Part shown: positions 18,814 to 27,467 of the stretch, in pieces
How the letters are laid out: each line of letters starts with the position of its first letter
Numbering within the stretch: position 1 is the first letter of the stretch
Assembly: GCF_001668625.1 (NCBI RefSeq)
Contig: NZ_LZLJ01000091.1
Location: forward strand, 54,254-118,253
Direction: 5' to 3'
Source of the DNA: Mycobacterium sp. 1274756.6
GTDB taxonomy: Bacteria > Actinomycetota > Actinomycetes > Mycobacteriales > Mycobacteriaceae
Length of the DNA stretch: 64,000 nucleotides
Made by a program: the position numbers and the translations under genes
The notes under the pieces: model-generated
What the model was told of the DNA's origin: nothing
Databases searched by the model: none
The model's input: the letters and a program-made list of their open reading frames with translations, nothing else

Positions 18814-21545
18814 TCAGCGACCGGGAACAGCCCCGACGGCTGCGGGTGTCGGCGTTGGCCGCGGTGGCCAACCCGTCCTATTCGCGGGTGGACACCTGGA
18901 ACCTGCTCGACGACGCCTGCCGGCAGCTGGCCGAGGTCAACCGGGCCCGCCTGGACACCACCCACTACGCCAACCGGGTTAAACGGCTGCTGGACCGCAT
19001 CGGCGCCTACGAACGGTACTGGCTCTACCCGGGGGCGGCGAACCTGGCGATGTTCCGCCGGTACCTGGCCGACAACAAGACCATCCGGCTCTCCGACGAG
19101 GTCTCCCTGGCGGTGCGGCTGCTGTCGGAATACGGTGACCGCGCCGCGCTGTTCGACACCTCGGTCCCGCTGGCCGAACAGGAACTGGTGGCCCAGACCA
19201 AACAGCAGCAGTTCTACACCGTGGTGCTCGGCGACGACTACTCCCCGGACGCACCGGAGAGCCTGGCCGGCGCCCTGCGCGCCCTGCACGACCCGGCCGA
19301 CGACATCCGCTTCGAGCTGCTGGTGATGACCAGCATCGAAGACGTCATCACCGCGGTCGCGCTCAACGGCGAGATCCAGGCCGCCATCATCCGCCACGAC
19401 CTGCCGCTGCGGTCCCGCGACCGGCTGCCGCTGATGACCGCGCTGCTGGGCGCCAACGACGACGCGGTGGCCGCCGACTGCACCCACGACGCGTTCGAAT
19501 GCGCCGAATGGATCCGGGAACTGCGCCCGCACATCGACCGCTACCTGGTCACCGACGAATCGATCGCGGCGGACACCACCGTCGAACCCGACGTCTACGA
19601 CCGCACCTTCTACCGGCTCAACGACGTCACCGACCTGCACTCCACGGTGCTCCACGGGATCCGCAAGCGGTTCGCCACGCCGTTCTTCGACGCGCTGCGC
19701 AGCTACGCCGAGGAGCCGGTCGGCCAGTTCCACGCCCTGCCGGTGGCGCGCGGCGCCTCGATCTTCAACTCCAAATCCCTGCAGGACATGGGGGAGTTCT
19801 ACGGCCGCAACATCTTCATGGCCGAAACCTCCACCACCTCAGGAGGACTGGACTCGCTGCTGGATCCGCAGGGCAACATCCGGGCGGCGATGGACAAGGC
19901 GGCACTGACCTGGAACTCCCACCAGTCCTACTTCGTCACCAACGGCACCTCGACCGCCAACAAGATCGTCGTGCAAGCCCTCACCCGGCCCGGCGACATC
20001 GTGCTGATCGACCGCAACTGCCACAAGTCCCACCACTACGGCCTGGTGCTCGCCGGCGCGTACCCGCTCTACCTCGACGCCTACCCGCTGGCGCCGTACG
20101 CGATCTACGGCGGCGTGTCGCTGCACACCATCAAAAAGACCCTGCTGGATCTGGAGGCCGCCGGGCAGCTGGACCGGGTGCGGATGCTGCTGCTGACCAA
20201 CTGCACCTTCGACGGCGTGGTCTACAACCCGCTGCGGGTGATGGAAGAAGTGCTGGCGATCAAACCCGACATCTGCTTCCTGTGGGACGAGGCCTGGTAC
20301 GCGTTCGCCACCGCGGTTCCCTGGTCGCGGCAGCGCACCGCGATGATCGCCGCCGAACGGCTGGAGAACCGCCTCGCCGCACCGGAGTACGCGAAGGAGT
20401 ACCGCGCCTGGCGCGACAAGATGAGCGGGTTCGAGCCGGGGGAGGACCGGGCGCACTGGCTGACCGAGCGGCTGCTGCCCGACCCGGAGCGGGCCCGGGC
20501 GCGGGTGTATGCCACCCACTCCACCCACAAGTCGCTGTCGGCGCTGCGCCAGGCGTCGATGATCCACGTCCGCGACCAGGATTTCGGCGGGCACCGGGAT
20601 TCGTTCACCGAGGCATTTTTGACCCACACCTCCACCTCACCCAACCAGCAGCTGCTGGCGTCGCTGGACCTGGCCCGCCGCCAAGTCGACCTGGAGGGCT
20701 TCCAGCTGGTCCGCGGTGTCTACGACATGGCGCTGGTGTTCCGCTACCGCATCCGCCGGGATCCGTTGATCAGCAGGTGGTTCCGCATCCTCGACGAGTT
20801 CGACCTGGTGCCCGAGGAATTCCGCGCCTCGGCGGTGCAGTCCTACCGGCAGGTGCGGCAGGGCGCGCTCGCCGAATGGAACGAGGCGTGGCGCTCCGAC
20901 GAATTCGTGCTCGACCCGACCCGGGCGACGCTGTTCGTCGGCAACACCGGGATGACCGGCTATGCGTTCCGGGAGAAGATCCTGATGGAACGCTTCGGCA
21001 TCCAGATCAACAAGACCTCGATCAACAGTGTGCTGCTGATCTTCACCATCGGGGCCACCTGGTCCAGCGTGCACTACCTGCTGGATGCGTTGCGGCGGGT
21101 GGCCGGCGACTTCGAACGCGCCGCCGAACAGGCCGGCGCCGAAGACGCCGCGCTGCACCAGCGTCGGGTGGCCGCGATCACCGACGGGTTGCCGCCGCTG
21201 CCGGACTTCAGCAGCTTCGACGACGCGTTCCGGCCGGAACCGGCCGGCCCGTTCGGCGACATGCGCACCGCGTTCTACGCCGGCTACGACGACGCCGACC
21301 GGGAACACATCCCGCTGGAGAAGGCCGGGGCGGTGCTCGAAACCGGTCGCCGGCTGGTGTCCACCACGTTCGTGGTGCCCTACCCGCCGGGATTCCCGGT
21401 GCTGGTCCCGGGGCAGACGCTCTCCGCGGAGATCCTGCGGTTCCTGCTCGAACTCGACGTCAAGGAGATCCACGGCTATCACGCCGAATTGGGCCTGTCG
21501 GTGTTCACCGAGGACGCGCTCGCGCGGATGACGGCGGGCGAATGA
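18810..21545 (+). CDS. Large Orn/Lys/Arg decarboxylase family protein
   Basis: A 911-residue PLP enzyme of the group III ornithine/lysine/arginine decarboxylase family, the orthologue of mycobacterial Rv2531c. Residues 1 to about 270 form an N-terminal wing domain. The PLP fold follows with FVTNGTSTANKIVVQALTRPG, HKSHHYGLVLAGAYP, LWDEAWYAF and the PLP Lys in ATHSTHKSLSALR (Lys at about 574). The C-terminal domain ends with LVSTTFVVPYPPGFP and GLSVFTEDAL. The substrate has not been established; an amino-acid decarboxylation or polyamine role is inferred. It is shorter at the C-terminus than the M. tuberculosis protein (947). It overlaps the kinase gene by ATGA. Confidence 0.92.
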   Translation: MISDREQPRRLRVSALAAVANPSYSRVDTWNLLDDACRQLAEVNRARLDTTHYANRVKRLLDRIGAYERYWLYPGAANLAMFRRYLADNKTIRLSDEVSLAVRLLSEYGDRAALFDTSVPLAEQELVAQTKQQQFYTVVLGDDYSPDAPESLAGALRALHDPADDIRFELLVMTSIEDVITAVALNGEIQAAIIRHDLPLRSRDRLPLMTALLGANDDAVAADCTHDAFECAEWIRELRPHIDRYLVTDESIAADTTVEPDVYDRTFYRLNDVTDLHSTVLHGIRKRFATPFFDALRSYAEEPVGQFHALPVARGASIFNSKSLQDMGEFYGRNIFMAETSTTSGGLDSLLDPQGNIRAAMDKAALTWNSHQSYFVTNGTSTANKIVVQALTRPGDIVLIDRNCHKSHHYGLVLAGAYPLYLDAYPLAPYAIYGGVSLHTIKKTLLDLEAAGQLDRVRMLLLTNCTFDGVVYNPLRVMEEVLAIKPDICFLWDEAWYAFATAVPWSRQRTAMIAAERLENRLAAPEYAKEYRAWRDKMSGFEPGEDRAHWLTERLLPDPERARARVYATHSTHKSLSALRQASMIHVRDQDFGGHRDSFTEAFLTHTSTSPNQQLLASLDLARRQVDLEGFQLVRGVYDMALVFRYRIRRDPLISRWFRILDEFDLVPEEFRASAVQSYRQVRQGALAEWNEAWRSDEFVLDPTRATLFVGNTGMTGYAFREKILMERFGIQINKTSINSVLLIFTIGATWSSVHYLLDALRRVAGDFERAAEQAGAEDAALHQRRVAAITDGLPPLPDFSSFDDAFRPEPAGPFGDMRTAFYAGYDDADREHIPLEKAGAVLETGRRLVSTTFVVPYPPGFPVLVPGQTLSAEILRFLLELDVKEIHGYHAELGLSVFTEDALARMTAGE

Positions 21546-22555
21546 CCGAACCGCCGGCCGGCATCGACCCCGGCGGGGTCACCGACTGGTTTTTGACCCA
21601 CGTCCCCGGCGTGATCGCGCCGTTGGAGTTCGAGTTGGTGCTCGGCGGTCGCTCCAACCTGACCTACCTGGTCACCGACCGCGCCGGCGGGCGGTGGGTG
21701 TTGCGCCGGCCCCCGACCGGCGCCGTCCTGCCCTCGGCGCACAACGTGCTGCGCGAACAGGCGATCCTGAGCGCGCTGGCCGGCAGCGCCGTCCCGGTCC
21801 CGGCGGTGGCCGGCCACTGCAGCGACCCGGCGGTGACCGGCGCGGACTTCTACGTGATGGACTTCGTCGACGGCATCATCCTCAACAGCGACGAGGACAC
21901 CGCCGCGCTGAGCGCCGCGGGCCCGGCCGCATTCTCCGACGACGTTGTCGCCGCGCTGGTGCACATCCACCGGATCGACTGCGACCGTGCTCCGTTCGCG
22001 CAGTGGCGCCGCCCCGGCGGCTACGTCGAACGACAGCTGCGGCGCTGGGGACAGCAACTGGACCGCGTCGAGGCCACCACCGGCGCGCTGCGCAGCGTGG
22101 CGCGCCGGCTGGCGCACGCCATCCCGCCGGAGCAGCGGGTCGGGCTGGTGCACGGCGACTACCGGCCCGGCAACCTCATCCTCGGGACCGACGGCGCCGT
22201 GCGGGCCGTGCTGGACTGGGAACTGTGCACGGTCGGCGACGTGCTCGCCGATTTGGGCTGGCTGGTGGCGATGTGGGACTCCCCGCGCCCGGTCGGCTGG
22301 GCGCCCGACCCGGCCCACGGCTTCGCCCCGACCGAGCGGATCATCGCCGAGTACCGGCGCCGGACCGGCGCCGACGTCGGCGCCATCGGCTACTACCACG
22401 CGTTCGCGCTGTGGCGGCTGGGCTGCATCGCCGAGGGCGTCTACCACCGCTACCGCGACGGCGCGATGGGCGTGCAGGGCGTCTACCTCGACGAGATGGC
22501 CGCGCGCCCCGGGATGCTCGCCGAGATGGCCGCGGCCGTGCTGGACCGCGCGTAA
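21542..22555 (+). CDS. APH-family phosphotransferase
   Basis: A 337-residue kinase-fold protein of the aminoglycoside phosphotransferase/choline kinase superfamily, nearest to the ACAD10-like group that sits near lipid genes. The nucleotide region has LGGRSNLTYLV and RRPPTG; the catalytic loop is HGDYRPGNLILG (about 203-214) and the metal Asp is in AVLDWELCTVGDVLADLGWL. The substrate cannot be read from sequence; it need not be an antibiotic. Overlap with the decarboxylase stop shows translational coupling, so a step linked to that enzyme's product is an inference worth testing. Confidence 0.85.
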   Translation: MTEPPAGIDPGGVTDWFLTHVPGVIAPLEFELVLGGRSNLTYLVTDRAGGRWVLRRPPTGAVLPSAHNVLREQAILSALAGSAVPVPAVAGHCSDPAVTGADFYVMDFVDGIILNSDEDTAALSAAGPAAFSDDVVAALVHIHRIDCDRAPFAQWRRPGGYVERQLRRWGQQLDRVEATTGALRSVARRLAHAIPPEQRVGLVHGDYRPGNLILGTDGAVRAVLDWELCTVGDVLADLGWLVAMWDSPRPVGWAPDPAHGFAPTERIIAEYRRRTGADVGAIGYYHAFALWRLGCIAEGVYHRYRDGAMGVQGVYLDEMAARPGMLAEMAAAVLDRA

Positions 22556-22568
22556 GCGGGCGCGGCCC

Positions 22569-22982
22569 TCAGCCGAACAGCGGGCCGGTCAGCGTATAAC
22601 CCAGCGCGTCGCCGGTGTCGAGCACGAACCCCAGCAGGATCAGCGCCCCGCCGGCCAGCGAGATGTCCTTGTTGAAGTGGATCTGCTCGGCCGCCTTGGT
22701 CTCCGCGTCGTCGGCCGCCCAGAACCGGTGCATGAGGAACGCGGTCGGCACCAGGAACGCCACCAGCATCAGCGCGCCCAGATCCGTCCACACGCCCAGC
22801 AGCACCGACAGCGCGCCCACGAGTTGCCAGACCCCGCTGCCCAGCACGAACAGCCGGCCCGGACGCAGACCCATCGACTCGGTGTAGGCGGTCATCGCGT
22901 CGGTGTTGGTGAAATGACCCAGTGCGCCACCGAGGAAAACCGCAACGAACAGGATGCGGCCGATGAGGATGAGAAGATCCAT
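22569..22982 (-). CDS. DoxX family membrane protein
   Basis: A 137-residue four-helix membrane protein of the DoxX/DoxD family, often linked to redox balance at the membrane (a DoxX protein works with SodA and SseA in M. tuberculosis). It starts LLILIGRILFVAVFLGGALGH, and the loop HRFWAADDAETKAAEQIHFNKDISL before the last helix is typical. ATG 22982 is supported by AAAGGAG 5-6 nt upstream. It is convergent with the kinase gene and divergent from a methyltransferase gene across a 125-bp region with a tandem repeat. Confidence 0.87.
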   Translation of the reverse strand: MDLLILIGRILFVAVFLGGALGHFTNTDAMTAYTESMGLRPGRLFVLGSGVWQLVGALSVLLGVWTDLGALMLVAFLVPTAFLMHRFWAADDAETKAAEQIHFNKDISLAGGALILLGFVLDTGDALGYTLTGPLFG

Positions 22983-23036
22983 GGTGACTCCTTTGCCGGT
23001 ACCGGTGCCCTCCACTGTCGCGGCTGCGGCGGTATC

Positions 23037-23069
23037 GCGCAATGGTCACCGCGCAATGGTCACCGCGCA
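23037..23069. repeat. Tandem 14-bp repeat in a divergent promoter region
   Basis: The unit GCGCAATGGTCACC occurs twice in a row (23037-23050, 23051-23064) and starts a third time (GCGCA to 23069). It lies between the DoxX start (22982) and the methyltransferase start (23108), where a regulator would be expected to bind. No regulator can be named. Confidence 0.7.
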
Positions 23070-23107
23070 CTGCGCCCGTGCTGGCGATCGGAGAGGACGA
23101 GACACCC

Positions 23108-23767
23108 GTGACTGAATCGACCGACTGGGACAGCGCCTATCGCGGGGACCGACCGCCGCCGTGGAGCATCGGCGAACCTCAACCTGAACTCGCCGCCCTA
23201 CTCGACCGGCCCGGCGCCGTGCGCCCGGAGGTGCTCGACGCCGGCTGCGGCCACGGCGAACTGGCGTTGGCGGTGGCCGCCCGCGGCCACCGCGTCGTCG
23301 GCATGGACCTGTCGGCCACCGCGCTCGCTGCGGCCACCGCCGCCGCCGAAAAACACAACCTGCCAGCGACATTCGTTTCCGCCGACGTCACCACGCTGAG
23401 CGGCTACGACGACCGGTTCCACACGATCTTCGACAGCGGGCTGCTGCACGCGCTGCCCGCCGAGCACCGCGACGCCTACCTGGCCGCGATGCACCGGGCC
23501 GCCGCCCCGGGCGCACGCTGCTACATCCTCGCCTTCGCCGCCGACGCCTTCCCCGGTGCCGACGGTCGCGGCCCGGCCCGATTCAGCCCGGAGAGCCTGC
23601 GGGCGGTCATCGGCCGGCACTGGCAGGTGGCGGAGATCCGGGCGGCGTACCTGCAGTCGGCCGCCACCCGGCTGCCCGACGGGTCCGCCCCGCCGGCCGC
23701 GGCCACCGACGACCGCGGCCGACTGCGCATCCCCGGCCTGCTGGCAACCGCCCACAAACCCGCATGA
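23108..23767 (+). CDS. Class I SAM-dependent methyltransferase
   Basis: A 219-residue soluble methyltransferase. Motif I is VLDAGCGHGE (about 44-53), the acidic end of strand 2 is VVGMDLSA, and motif IV lies around IFDSGLLHALP. The N-terminus DWDSAYRGDRPPPW places it in the TPMT/TehB-like small-molecule group. It resembles the minus-strand gene at 27464-28114 in the same motifs, so the two are paralogues. GTG 23108 (MTESTDWDS) is preferred to the upstream in-frame start at 23042 because it matches the paralogue and has a GGAGAGGACGA ribosome site. The acceptor is unknown. Confidence 0.85.
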   Translation: MTESTDWDSAYRGDRPPPWSIGEPQPELAALLDRPGAVRPEVLDAGCGHGELALAVAARGHRVVGMDLSATALAAATAAAEKHNLPATFVSADVTTLSGYDDRFHTIFDSGLLHALPAEHRDAYLAAMHRAAAPGARCYILAFAADAFPGADGRGPARFSPESLRAVIGRHWQVAEIRAAYLQSAATRLPDGSAPPAAATDDRGRLRIPGLLATAHKPA

Positions 23768-23803
23768 CCGGTTGAACTGACCACCCCGATTGTCAGCCGG
23801 CGC

Positions 23804-23817
23804 TAGGGTTGGTCGCC
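23804..23817 (+). promoter_or_regulatory. -10 box for a leaderless transcript of the TetR gene
   Basis: TAGGGT at 23804-23809 lies 8 nt before ATG 23818. This favours ATG 23818 over the in-frame TTG at 23809. Confidence 0.55.
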
Positions 23818-24384
23818 ATGGCAGCCACCGGAGCGACGGCCACCGGCCGCATGTCGGCAGGGGACTGGGTGCAGGCCGGGTTCCGCATCCTGGCCGAGGA
23901 CGGCATCAAGGCGTTGACCATCCAACGGCTGTGCAACCGCCTCGGGGTCACCAAGGGCAGCTTCTACTGGCACTTCGCCGACATGAAGACCTACCGCAGC
24001 GCCCTGATCGAGGCCTGGGCCGATTTCCGCGACGAGGACCGCGAACTCTTCGACCACCTCACCGAATTCCCGCCGCGCCAGCGGTTGTCGCGGATGATGA
24101 CCTCGCTGGTCAGCCCGCGGCACTGGATGCTCGAGCGGGCGATGCGGGAGTGGGCGCGCAGCGACGACGCGGTCGCTGACGCGGTCCGCAGCTCCGACGC
24201 CCGCATCGTCGCGGCGGTGCGGCAGGCCTTCGTCGACGACGGCTTCGCCGCCGAGGACGCCGACATGCGGGCCAACGCCACCTTCGCCGCCGGCATCGGG
24301 TTCCTGCACCTGGCCGGCTCGCGGCCCAGCCCGCAGGCCGCCGCCCGGCGGGAGGCGTTTCTGGAGCTGATGCTGCAACGCTGA
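23818..24384 (+). CDS. TetR family transcriptional regulator
   Basis: A 188-residue repressor. The N-terminal helix-turn-helix is ILAEDGIKALTIQRLCNRLG followed by VTKGSFYWHFADMKTYRSAL, the standard TetR recognition helix and hinge. The ligand domain (about 70-188) is not conserved. It lies 53 bp upstream of a flavin-dependent oxidoreductase gene in the same direction. A near-palindrome covers the -10 region of that gene, so it most likely represses the flavoprotein/azoreductase pair and responds to their substrate; this is inferred from context. Confidence 0.92.
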   Translation: MAATGATATGRMSAGDWVQAGFRILAEDGIKALTIQRLCNRLGVTKGSFYWHFADMKTYRSALIEAWADFRDEDRELFDHLTEFPPRQRLSRMMTSLVSPRHWMLERAMREWARSDDAVADAVRSSDARIVAAVRQAFVDDGFAAEDADMRANATFAAGIGFLHLAGSRPSPQAAARREAFLELMLQR

Positions 24385-24387
24385 GCT

Positions 24388-24437
24388 GTCCGCACCAAAA
24401 AACCGTCCGTACCAAAAGGTATGGTAATGTTCGGCTC
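24388..24437 (+). promoter_or_regulatory. Candidate TetR operator and promoter of the flavin monooxygenase gene
   Basis: CCGTACCAAAAGGTATGG (24407-24424) is an inverted repeat with 6 of 7 arm positions paired around AAAA. Its left arm belongs to a direct repeat: GTCCGCACCAAAA at 24388 and GTCCGTACCAAAA at 24405, 17 nt apart. TAATGT (24425-24430) abuts the palindrome and lies 7 nt before GTG 24438. A repressor here would block RNA polymerase. The assignment to the adjacent TetR is inferred. Confidence 0.55.
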
Positions 24438-25607
24438 GTGACCACGACGACACCCGCGCCCGCCACCGGCATCGACGACGCCTTCATCACCCGGCTCGCC
24501 GACCGGGCCGCCGACGCCGAACAGCTGCGCCGGCTGCCCGCCGAAACCATCAGCGAATACCGGTCCTCCGGGCTGGCCGACCTGCTGCTGCCCGCCCGCT
24601 ACGGCGGCGCCCAGGCGGAATTCCCCGCGATCCTCGACCCGGTGCGCCGGCTGGCGCACGGCTGCGCCTCCAGCGCCTGGACACTCGGCTTCTACACCCT
24701 GCACAACTGGATGCTGGCGCTCTTCGACGAGCAGGCCCAGAACGAGGTGTTCGCCGACGGCTCGGTGCTCTGCCCCGCACCGCTGGCCCCCACCGGACGC
24801 GGGGTGCCGGCTGACGGCGGGTTCCGGCTCACCGGCCGCTGGTCGTGGGCCACCGGGATCATGGACGCCGACTGGGTGCTGGTCGGGGCGCTCTGCGGCG
24901 CCGACGACAACATCTTTCCCGCCCTGGTGCTGGTGCCCGCCGCCGACGTGCGCGTCGAGGACGTCTGGCACACCGCGGGCATGCGGGCCACCGGCTCCAA
25001 CGACGTCATCGTCGACGACGTCTGGGTGCCGGCCCACCGGCTGGTCAACGTCGTCGACATCTACGCGGGCACCACGCCCGGCGCCGCCCTGCACGACGCC
25101 GCCGCCTACCGCTGGCCGATGGTGCCCGCGCTGGCGCTGGTCGCCGCGATGCCGGCCCTCGGCTCCGCCGAGCGGGTGACCGACCTGTTCGCCGAGCGGC
25201 TGAGCAAACGGGTGATGGCCTACAGCGGTGCGGCACAGAAGGATCAGCCCGCCGCCCAGATCCGGCTCGGCTCGGCCCGGGTCCGGCTGCGCGCGCTGCA
25301 CGGCCTGCTCGACGACACGGTGACCTCGATCCAGGCCGCGGTCACCGCCGGGGAGCGGGTCGGGCGCGCCGCGCGCGCCGACGCCCGCGCCGCCGCCGCC
25401 CACATCGTCCACGAGTCCCGCGCGATCATCGCCGACCTGCTCGAAGCCGCCGGGGCCAGCGTGCACTTCCTGGACAATCCGCTGCAGCGCGCCAAACGCG
25501 ACGTCGACATCATCTGCGGGCACGTCGTTTTCGACTACGACGTCAGCCGGGAACTGGCCGGCGCCCTGGAGGTCGGCGTCAAGATCTCGCCGATCTCGAT
25601 GATCTGA
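24438..25607 (+). CDS. Acyl-CoA-dehydrogenase-fold flavin-dependent monooxygenase
   Basis: A 389-residue flavoprotein with the acyl-CoA dehydrogenase fold, closer to the HsaA/HpaB-type reduced-flavin monooxygenases than to true dehydrogenases. Order: N-terminal helices with LLLPARYGGAQAEFP; the helical segment HGCASSAWTLGFYTLHNWML; the middle beta domain with FRLTGRWSWATGIMDADWVLVGA and MRATGSNDVIVDDVWVP; and a C-terminal acyl-CoA_dh_2-type helical bundle. No clear acyl-CoA catalytic Glu is visible. Such enzymes hydroxylate or oxidise aromatics and need a flavin reductase. It is followed 14 nt later by an azoreductase-like gene that could play that part. Confidence 0.82.
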   Translation: MTTTTPAPATGIDDAFITRLADRAADAEQLRRLPAETISEYRSSGLADLLLPARYGGAQAEFPAILDPVRRLAHGCASSAWTLGFYTLHNWMLALFDEQAQNEVFADGSVLCPAPLAPTGRGVPADGGFRLTGRWSWATGIMDADWVLVGALCGADDNIFPALVLVPAADVRVEDVWHTAGMRATGSNDVIVDDVWVPAHRLVNVVDIYAGTTPGAALHDAAAYRWPMVPALALVAAMPALGSAERVTDLFAERLSKRVMAYSGAAQKDQPAAQIRLGSARVRLRALHGLLDDTVTSIQAAVTAGERVGRAARADARAAAAHIVHESRAIIADLLEAAGASVHFLDNPLQRAKRDVDIICGHVVFDYDVSRELAGALEVGVKISPISMI

Positions 25608-25621
25608 AAGTGCGGCCACCG

Positions 25622-26245
25622 ATGCGCACCCTGTGGGTGGAAGCCAGCCCCAAGCAAGACGATTCGCTGTCCTCGGCGCTGGCCGAGGCCTTCCTGGCCG
25701 CGGCCCCGGCCGCGGCGGTCGGCGACATCGAGCGGTTCTCGGTCTGGAGCGACGACGTGCTGCGGTTCGGGCGGGAGGCGGCGATCGCCAAGTTCGCGCC
25801 GCTGTTCGGTGAGCGCCGCAGCCCCGAGCAGAAACAGATCTGGACGCAGGTGCTCGCCGAGATCGACCGGGTGCGCGGCTTCGGCCGCCTGGTGGTGTCG
25901 TCCCCGATGTGGAACTGGCATGTGCCGCATGCGTTGAAGGCCTGGATCGATGTCATCGTGCAACCGATGGCCAGCTTCACCCTCAACGAGCGCGGCGAAC
26001 ACGTCGGCACGCTGGGGGAGGGCAAACCGGCGCAGCTGATCCTGACCCGCTCCAGCGCCTACGACGGCACCCACGCCGAACTGCAGGACTTCCAGCGTCC
26101 CTACCTGGAGTACGTGTTCGGCATGCTGGGCTACACCGTGCAGACCCTGGTCGTCGAACCGACCACCCGCTGGACCCCCGAGGAGCGCACCCGGATGCGC
26201 GCAGACGCCCTCGAACTGGCCCGGACGGCGGGCGCGGCGCTGTAG
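25622..26245 (+). CDS. FMN-dependent NADH:quinone/azo oxidoreductase (AzoR-like)
   Basis: A 207-residue flavodoxin-fold enzyme that reduces quinones or azo bonds with NADH. The FMN phosphate loop near the N-terminus is EASPKQDDSLSSALAEAF, and the second FMN motif is SPMWNWHVPHALKAWIDVI (about 98-116), very close to the AzoR consensus. The third region ILTRSSAYDG contacts the isoalloxazine ring. ATG 25622 is used. It is co-directional with the flavin monooxygenase and the TetR gene; together they look like an electrophile or aromatic-compound response unit. Confidence 0.86.
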   Translation: MRTLWVEASPKQDDSLSSALAEAFLAAAPAAAVGDIERFSVWSDDVLRFGREAAIAKFAPLFGERRSPEQKQIWTQVLAEIDRVRGFGRLVVSSPMWNWHVPHALKAWIDVIVQPMASFTLNERGEHVGTLGEGKPAQLILTRSSAYDGTHAELQDFQRPYLEYVFGMLGYTVQTLVVEPTTRWTPEERTRMRADALELARTAGAAL

Positions 26246-26261
26246 GGCGGCTCGCGGCCGG

Positions 26262-27467
26262 CTACTCCGCCAGCGCGCGGTAGGTGCGGTGGACGAATTT
26301 CGGTTGCGCGGTCTGCAGTTTGGTGACCGCGGTGTTGCCGGCCACCGCCGCGGCGGCCGTCGCGGAGAACACCGGCTGGTTCTGCACCAGATACAGCAGG
26401 ATCAGCTCCGCGGCCGGATCGGCCTGCCACCACGTTCCGTAGGCGCCCGGCCAACCGAACGTGCCGAGCCCGCCCGGACCGTACAGCGGCCGGGACTTCT
26501 CGGGGTCGGTGACCACCGACAGGTTCAGCCCGAACCCGCGCCCGACCCAGAACGGCGCGCCCAGAAACGGGTGCTGCTTCTGCGCGGCGGTCAGCCGATC
26601 GGCGCGCATCGCCTGCACCGACGCCGCGGAGAGCACCCGCTGCCCGTCGATCACCCCGTCGGCCAACAACATCCGGGCGAACCGCAGATAATCATCGACC
26701 GTGGACCACAACCCGCCGCCGGCGTTGGGAAACGACGGCGCGGTGATCGGCGGTGGGCCCATCACGTCGTGACGCAGCCGCAGATCATCGCCCAGGCTGT
26801 ACATGGTGGCGGCGCGGCCACGCTGCGCGGCGGGCACGAAGAACCCGGTGTCGACCATGCCCAGCGGGCCCAGGATCTGCTCGTCGAGCACCCGGTCCAC
26901 CGGCTTGCCCTCGATACGGGACAGCAGCACCCCGAGCACGTCGATGCCGTGGCTGTAGGTCAGCCGCTCCCCGGGCTGGTGCGCCAGCGGCAGCGCGGCG
27001 AGCGCGGCCAGCCAGGCGTCCGGCCCGGACCCGAACGGCAGCCGCCGGTAGGCCTTGGCCAGCGGGCCGGTCACGGTGAACCCGTAGGCCAGCCCCGCCC
27101 GGTGGGTCATCAGGTCCTCGACGGTGATGGTGCGCTGCGCGGGCACCGTGCGCTCCAGCGGGCCGTCCGGGTCGGCCAGCACCTGCATCGCGGCGAACTC
27201 CGGAGCCCAGCGGGTGATCGGGTCGCTCAGCGCCAGCTTGCCCGCCTCCGCCAGCCGCAGCGCCGCCGCGACCGTCACCGGCTTGGTCATCGAGGCGATC
27301 CGGAACAGCGTGTCGCGGGTCATCGGCAGCCCGGCGTCCACGTCGCGACAACCGATCTCGTTGACCTGCAGCACCCTTCCGCGCTGCCACACCAGGGTCA
27401 GGGCGCCGGCCAGCAGCCCGGCGTCGCAGGCCTCGAGGATCGGGGCCCGGTTGGGTTCCAGCTTCAC
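26262..27467 (-). CDS. Serine hydrolase of the class C beta-lactamase/esterase VIII type
   Basis: A 401-residue penicillin-binding-protein-like serine hydrolase. The nucleophile motif SxxK is SMTK (residues 59-62), the second motif is YSH in [10 protein letters not shown], and [16 protein letters not shown] stands where the third motif (KTG or HxG) would be. This pattern fits family VIII carboxylesterases (LipL-like) rather than a resistance beta-lactamase. There is no signal peptide, so it is likely cytosolic. GTG 27467 overlaps the stop of the upstream methyltransferase gene (GTGA), so the two are coupled. Confidence 0.84.
   Translation of the reverse strand: MKLEPNRAPILEACDAGLLAGALTLVWQRGRVLQVNEIGCRDVDAGLPMTRDTLFRIASMTKPVTVAAALRLAEAGKLALSDPITRWAPEFAAMQVLADPDGPLERTVPAQRTITVEDLMTHRAGLAYGFTVTGPLAKAYRRLPFGSGPDAWLAALAALPLAHQPGERLTYSHGIDVLGVLLSRIEGKPVDRVLDEQILGPLGMVDTGFFVPAAQRGRAATMYSLGDDLRLRHDVMGPPPITAPSFPNAGGGLWSTVDDYLRFARMLLADGVIDGQRVLSAASVQAMRADRLTAAQKQHPFLGAPFWVGRGFGLNLSVVTDPEKSRPLYGPGGLGTFGWPGAYGTWWQADPAAELILLYLVQNQPVFSATAAAAVAGNTAVTKLQTAQPKFVHRTYRALAE

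Noticed and set aside
19499..21541. A long plus-strand frame running into the kinase gene from inside the decarboxylase gene
   Set aside because: The part before ATG 21542 is an Arg/Gly-rich shadow of the decarboxylase in another frame; the kinase motifs begin only after 21542.
21542..22555. The APH-family kinase as an aminoglycoside resistance gene
   Set aside because: It belongs to a broad superfamily and is coupled to a metabolic decarboxylase; nothing in the sequence indicates aminoglycosides.
26262..27467. The serine hydrolase as an antibiotic-resistance beta-lactamase
   Set aside because: The YSH motif instead of YxN, lack of a signal peptide and absence of a KTG motif fit family VIII esterases better.
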